64,000 nucleotides of DNA from contig OW121740.1 in NCBI GenBank assembly GCA_933228675.1, forward strand, positions 30,773,632-30,837,631, given 5' to 3'. Below the pieces are notes generated by a model. The model was not told the origin of the DNA. It saw only the letters and a list, made by a program, of their open reading frames with translations, and made no database searches. Positions within the stretch are counted from its first letter, which is position 1. Each line of letters opens with the position of its first letter. Of this stretch, positions 59,045 through 64,000 are shown in pieces. The stretch is from Stomorhina lunata (Eukaryota; Arthropoda; Insecta; Diptera; Rhiniidae). The translations under genes and the position numbers were made by a program.

Positions 59045-62000
59045 GTTTTTTACTTCATTTTTCTTTAAATATTTTTATAAAAAATGTTTGTATATAAAAA
59101 ATTTTTTTATCAAAAATGTTCCTATAGAAAATTTTTTTATCAATAATTTTTGTATAGAAATTTTTTTTGCCTAAACTTTTTGTATAGATTTTTTTTTTTT
59201 TCAAAAATTTTTATATAGAAAATTTTTTTTTATCAAAATTTTTCAAAAGAAAATTTTTTATCAAAAATTTTTCCATAGAAATTTTTATTTATCAAAAATA
59301 TTTCTATAGAAATTTTTTTTATATAAAATTTTATTATAGACAATTTTTTTTATCAAAATATTTTAATTTAAAATTTTTCTATAGAATTTTTTTTTATCAG
59401 TTTTTTACTTCATTTTTCTTTAAACATTTTTATAAAAAATTTTTGTATATAAAAAATTTTTTTTTATCAAAAATGTTCCTATAGAAAATTTTTTTATCAA
59501 TAATTTTTGTATAGAAATTTTTTTTGCCTAAAATTTTTGTATAGAATTTTTTTTTTCAAAAATTTTTATATAGAAAATTTTTTTTTATCAAAATTTTTCA
59601 AAAGAAAATTTTTTATCAAAAATTTTTCCATAGAAATTTTTATTTATCAAAAATATTTCTATAGAAATTTTTTTTTATATAAAATTTTATTATAGACAAT
59701 TTTTTTTATCAAAATATTTTAATATAAAATTTTTCTATAGAATTTTTTTTTATCAAAAATTTTTCTATAGAAAATTTTTTTATCAAAAATTTTTCTATAG
59801 AAAATTTTTTTATCAAAAATTTTTCTACAGAAAATTTTTTATGAAACATTTTTCTATAGAAAATTTTTTATCAAAAATTTTTCTATAGAAAAATTTTTGT
59901 TATCAACAATTTTTCTATAGAAAATTTTTGATATCAAAAATTTTTCTATAGAAAATTTTTGTTATCAAAACATTTTTTTATAAAAAATTTTACTATAGAA
60001 ACTTTTTTTATCAAAAATTTTTCCATAGAACATATTTTTTTATCAAAACTTACTCTATAACAAATTGTTTTTGTCAAAGACTTTTGAATTTTTTTTTACC
60101 AAAAATTTTTCTAAAGAAAACTTTTTTTATCAAAAATTTTTTTATCAAAAAATCTTCTATAGAAAATTTTTTATCAAAAATTTTTCTATAGAAAATTTTG
60201 TATCCAAAATTTTTCTATAGAAAATTTTTTTATCAACAATTTTTTTATAGAAAATGTTTTTATCAAAAATTTTTCTAACGAAAAATTTTGTTATCAAAAG
60301 GTTTTCTAAAGAAAAATTTTTTTATAAAAAATTTTTCTATAAAAATTTTTTATGAAACATTTTTCTATAGAAAATTTTTTTATCAAAAATTTTTTTATTA
60401 AAAATTTTTTTATAAAAAATTTTTATCAAAAATTGTATTATAGAAATTTTTTTTATCAAAAATTTTTCTATAGAAACATTTTTTTATCAAAAATTTTTCT
60501 ATAGAAACATTTTTTTATCAAAAATTTTTCTATAGACAAATTTTTTTATCAAATAATTTTCTATAGAAAATTCTTTTATGAAATATTTTTCTATAGAAAA
60601 TTTTTTTATCAAAAATTTTTATATAGAAAATTTTTTTATCAACAATTTTTCTATAGAAAAATTTTTATATAGAAAATATTTTTATCAAAAATTTTATTAT
60701 AGAAAATTTTTTTATCAAATATTTTTCTATAGAAAAATATTTTTTTATCAAAAATTTTTCTATACAAAATTTTTTTATCAAAAACTTTTCTATACAAAAT
60801 TTTTTTATCAAAAATTTTTCTATAGAAAAGTTTCTTTATCAAAAATTTTTCTATAGAAAAGTTTCTTTATCAAAAATTTTTCTATAGAAAAGTTTCTTTA
60901 TCAAAAATTTTTCTATAGAAAAATTTTTTTATCGAAAATTTTTCTATAGAAAAATTTTTTATCGAAAATTTTTCTATAGAAAAATTTTTTTATCGAAAAT
61001 TTTTCTATAGAAAAATTTTTTTATCGAAAATTTTTCTATAGAAAAATTTTTTTATCGAAAATTTTTCTTTAGAAAAATTTTTTTATCGAAAATTTTTCTA
61101 TAGAAAAATTTTTTATCGAAAATTTTTCTATGGAAAAATTTTTTTATCGAAAATTTTTCTATAGAAAAATTTTTTTATCGAAAATTTTTCTATAGAAAAA
61201 TTTTTTTATCGAAAATTTTTCTATAGAAAAATTTTTCTATAGAAAATTTTTTTATCGAAAATTTTTCTATAGAAAAATTTTTTTATCGAAAATTTTTCTA
61301 TAGAAAAATTTTTTTATCGAAAATTTTTCTATAGAAAAATTTTTTTATCGAAAATTTTTCTATAGAAAAATTTTTTTATCGAAAATTTTTCTATAAAAAA
61401 ATTTTTCTATCAAAAATTTTTCTATAGAAAAATTTTTCTATAGAAAATTTTTTTATCGAAAATTTTTCTATAGAAAAATTTTTTTATCGAAAATTTTTCT
61501 ATAGAAAAATTTTTTTATCGAAAATTTTTCTATAGAAAAATTTTTTTATCGAAAATTTTTCTATAGAAAAATTTTTTTATCGAAAATTTTTCTATAGAAA
61601 AATTTTTTTATCGAAAATTTTTCTATAGAAAAATTTTTTTATCGAAAATTTTTCTATAGAAAAATTTTTTTTATCATAAATTTTTCTATAGAAAAATTTT
61701 TTTATCAAAATTTTTTCTATAGAAAAATTTTTTTATCAAAAATTTTTCTATAGAAAAATTTTTTTATCAAAAATTTTTCTATAGAAAAATTTTTTTATCA
61801 AAAATTTTTCTATAGAAAAATTTTTTTATCAAAAATTTTTCTATAGAAAAATTTTTTTATCAAAAATTTTTCTATAGAAAAATTTTTTTATCAAAAATTT
61901 TTCTATAGAAAAATTTTTTTATCAAAAATTTTTCTATAGAAAAATTTTTTTATCAAAAATTTTTCTATAGAAAAATTTTTTTATCAAAAATTTTTCTATA

Positions 62001-62160
62001 GAAAAATTTTTTTATCAAAAATTTTTCTATCAAAAATTTTTCTATATACAATTTTTTATTAAACATTTTTTCTATAGAAAATTTTTTATCAACAATTTTT
62101 CTAAAAAAATTTTCAAAAATTTTTCTATAGAAAATTTTTTATCAAAAATTTTCAAAACAA
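59045..62160. repeat. Tandem array N, ~31-bp palindromic monomer, longest in the window
   Basis: Units TTTTTTTATCAAAAATTTTT plus CTATAGAAAAA. A 352-bp degenerate block (59045-59398) is repeated almost exactly at 59399-59750. A central block (about 60.92-61.67 kb) has TATCGAAAA instead of TATCAAAA and is almost uniform; TATCAAAA units resume to about 62.03 kb, followed by a degenerate edge. Confidence 0.95.
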
Positions 62161-63870
62161 AAAAAATTCATTTTTTTTAGACATAAGCCACCTTTTCCTA
62201 GGCCGGATCACATATGTATCTTTTCTGTTTTGCTATATCCGAATACATACTAACATATTAACATCGACCTATTTTATTATTCTTCTGCAATAAATATTCC
62301 TTCATTTTTTCAGTTTTGGCTCCAGTTGTTTGATGTATAAAATAAAATATAAAATAACATTATTTACAATAATCCTTTTGTAATGTAAACATTTTGTGTA
62401 AATCTTTATTTTGTTATTTAAATTTCTTTCCGTACCTCAAAACTTAAAATGCTAGTGTTAAAAGGAAAGCAAAAAGTTCGTATCTTAAAATGCAAAAGTA
62501 TTTATTTTATTGGAAAAAAGTAAAAGTAAGGTTTAAATTATACTAAAGGTAAAGAAAATTAATAGGTTGGAAATGTATTTAATTTGTACAAAATTCTGTT
62601 TACGAGTATATTTACTTACATATATTTTAAGAAGTTTACATTAGGGTTGTTGCAATATAGTAAACATATAAATTTGAATATGTAAAAATTTAAAAAATTT
62701 TTCGAACAATATTTTGTTTAAAAAATTTGAATTGTAATACATTCATGTTATATCGTTATTAGAAGTCAAAACATATTTTTCGACCCATCTTATTGAATAT
62801 GCATTATTTTAGCTTTTGGGTATTAATTCTTATGAATAAACATAAGAATTTTGGTTTTGAGATACATTTGAAAAATATTTTTTTTCATTCTTGTTATTTT
62901 CGACACCATCTGGTAAACAGTTGAGTGTCAGGAACATTTGTTCCATAAAAATACCATATACCAAAAAGAAACAAATTTAAAGCTTTTCCGTTCAAATATT
63001 GTATTTTTAGTTATGCAAAACTATAAATAAAATTTTATTTTTCATTTCAAATTTAATCCCTTTTCATTAGTATTTCACATAATTTATAACAACCCTGCAG
63101 TAAGTGCCGTCATAGAAACAATACTGTTTTGCTATTGACAATGTCTCCAGTACTACTTGCCTATTTTGCCCCATCCAATGTTATCTACTATTGACATTTA
63201 ACATTTAGAGTTCCTACGAAATCTACCAGTAGACATTACCACTATTTACTTAGTATTGACTTTGTAGTTCTTTTGGTCCAAATGGAGACATTGGGATCAA
63301 ATCGGGGCCTATTGATATACATATATGTTGACACATTCGTTGACAATATCACCAGATATATACTAGAATAGTTGTCTCTATATATTCACTATTTCAGTAC
63401 TGAACTAAAATTGGGAATATTTGAATTGATGTTACACAAAGTGTTGACATGGAGACACATGATCCCAGTTTTACTACAGGGAATATTTTCATTGTTATTT
63501 GTGTGTGTATTCGTTTGTTTTTTTTTCTTCGAAAATTTTGTCTGTATTTTATTGTAAGTATCAGCATTTAGAAGATTATTTTTTGAAAAATCACCCAAAT
63601 GAGTCTTTTTTAACCAGTTTGGAAGACCAAATAACGATTTGTCGTCTGCGCGATTAAAAAACTAGTCGAAGTAGATTCGCGATTATGCTTTAAAACTTAC
63701 TATTTAAAAATACAATAACAAAAAGCATATTCAATAAAAATCAAACATTTAAGGGATTGAAATTCGATAGTTTTTAACCCTATTTTGAAAACAGATTTTG
63801 AATAGTTAGATGATAAAAAGGTTACTCCTATGGTTTTGGTTTTGAATTACTTTTTAACGCGCATAGATAA
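62161..63870. other. AT-rich spacer
   Basis: No gene is supported. The short frames at 63372-63598 on both strands are not convincing. Confidence 0.45.
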
Positions 63871-63871
63871 T

Positions 63872-63960
63872 GGGTGCTGTAGCTAAGTGGGTTAGCACGC
63901 CGACTACTAAACATAAGATATCATTTTTAGCCTGAGTTCGATCCCAGTTCGCGGCCGTCG
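63872..63960 (+). repeat. tRNA-like sequence, probably a SINE head (may continue past the window)
   Basis: TAGCTAAGTGGGTTAGCACG resembles an RNA polymerase III A box (63880-63890) and GAGTTCGATCCCAG a B box (63934-63945). The boxes are 54 bp apart, wider than most tRNAs. The sequences on either side do not form a clean acceptor stem and no confident anticodon loop can be drawn, so a tRNA-derived SINE or tRNA pseudogene is more likely than a functional tRNA. Confidence 0.5.
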
Positions 63961-64000
63961 ATGAAAAATAAATAAAATAACAAGAAATAGCGCAACTTCT

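Noticed and set aside
59507..60856. Phe/Tyr/Lys-rich open frames in array N
   Set aside because: By-products of A/T-run monomers; frames exist on both strands and follow the array.

Overview
This is a very AT-rich stretch of animal nuclear DNA, most likely from a higher (calyptrate) fly. That reading rests on the gene structure (Cog1 with GT-AG introns), degraded Jockey-like LINE and mariner copies, and dispersed repeats beginning TATACCC-ACCACC and ending in a hairpin. The fly assignment is inference; the sequence alone does not name a species.

Genes are confined to the first 7.3 kb, plus one isolated exon candidate. Positions 2-4866 (+) hold the 3' part of Cog1, a subunit of the conserved oligomeric Golgi tethering complex, in three exons. 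Its 3.2-kb second intron has collected a small inverted-repeat element, pieces of a Jockey-like LINE and a piece of a second LINE. Tail to tail with it on the minus strand is a small two-exon gene (5132-7248) that I infer encodes a 77-residue Gly/Lys-rich protein; its intron holds a broken mariner transposase. At 13817-14055 is an orphan exon candidate with good splice sites and no recognised homology. No rRNA gene, CRISPR array or bacterial-type operon is present. The window ends in a tRNA-like (probably SINE) head.

The rest is repeat landscape. Fourteen tandem arrays occupy roughly 24 kb of the 64 kb (11.6-13.0, 14.1-15.9, 16.5-18.3, 18.3-19.3, 23.7-25.4, 27.4-28.8, 30.1-33.3, 35.7-37.4, 39.5-41.1, 42.8-43.6, 44.1-46.2, 48.1-49.9, 56.5-57.6 and 59.0-62.2 kb). 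Most have periods of 29-31 bp (one 22 bp). Nearly all monomers are self-complementary, with a core such as TTTTTCTATAGAAAAA or GGAAATTTTT followed by its complement, and many carry a second dyad between cores. I consider this palindromic satellite superfamily the most unusual feature of the window.

Several larger structures involve the arrays: (a) an inverted duplication with arms 39.5-41.5 and 43.7-46.2 kb, including about 430 bp of non-array sequence in each arm; (b) an element with about 200-bp terminal inverted repeats at 11227-13295 that contains an array; (c) an array at 23.7-25.4 kb that flips orientation midway and then carries a 371-bp tandem duplication; (d) a flank module shared by the arrays at 42.8 and 48.1 kb; (e) a long-foldback MITE inserted in the 30-kb array, with a single arm of the same element in the 48-kb array. 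Between arrays lie AT-rich spacers with old dispersed repeats and no supportable genes.
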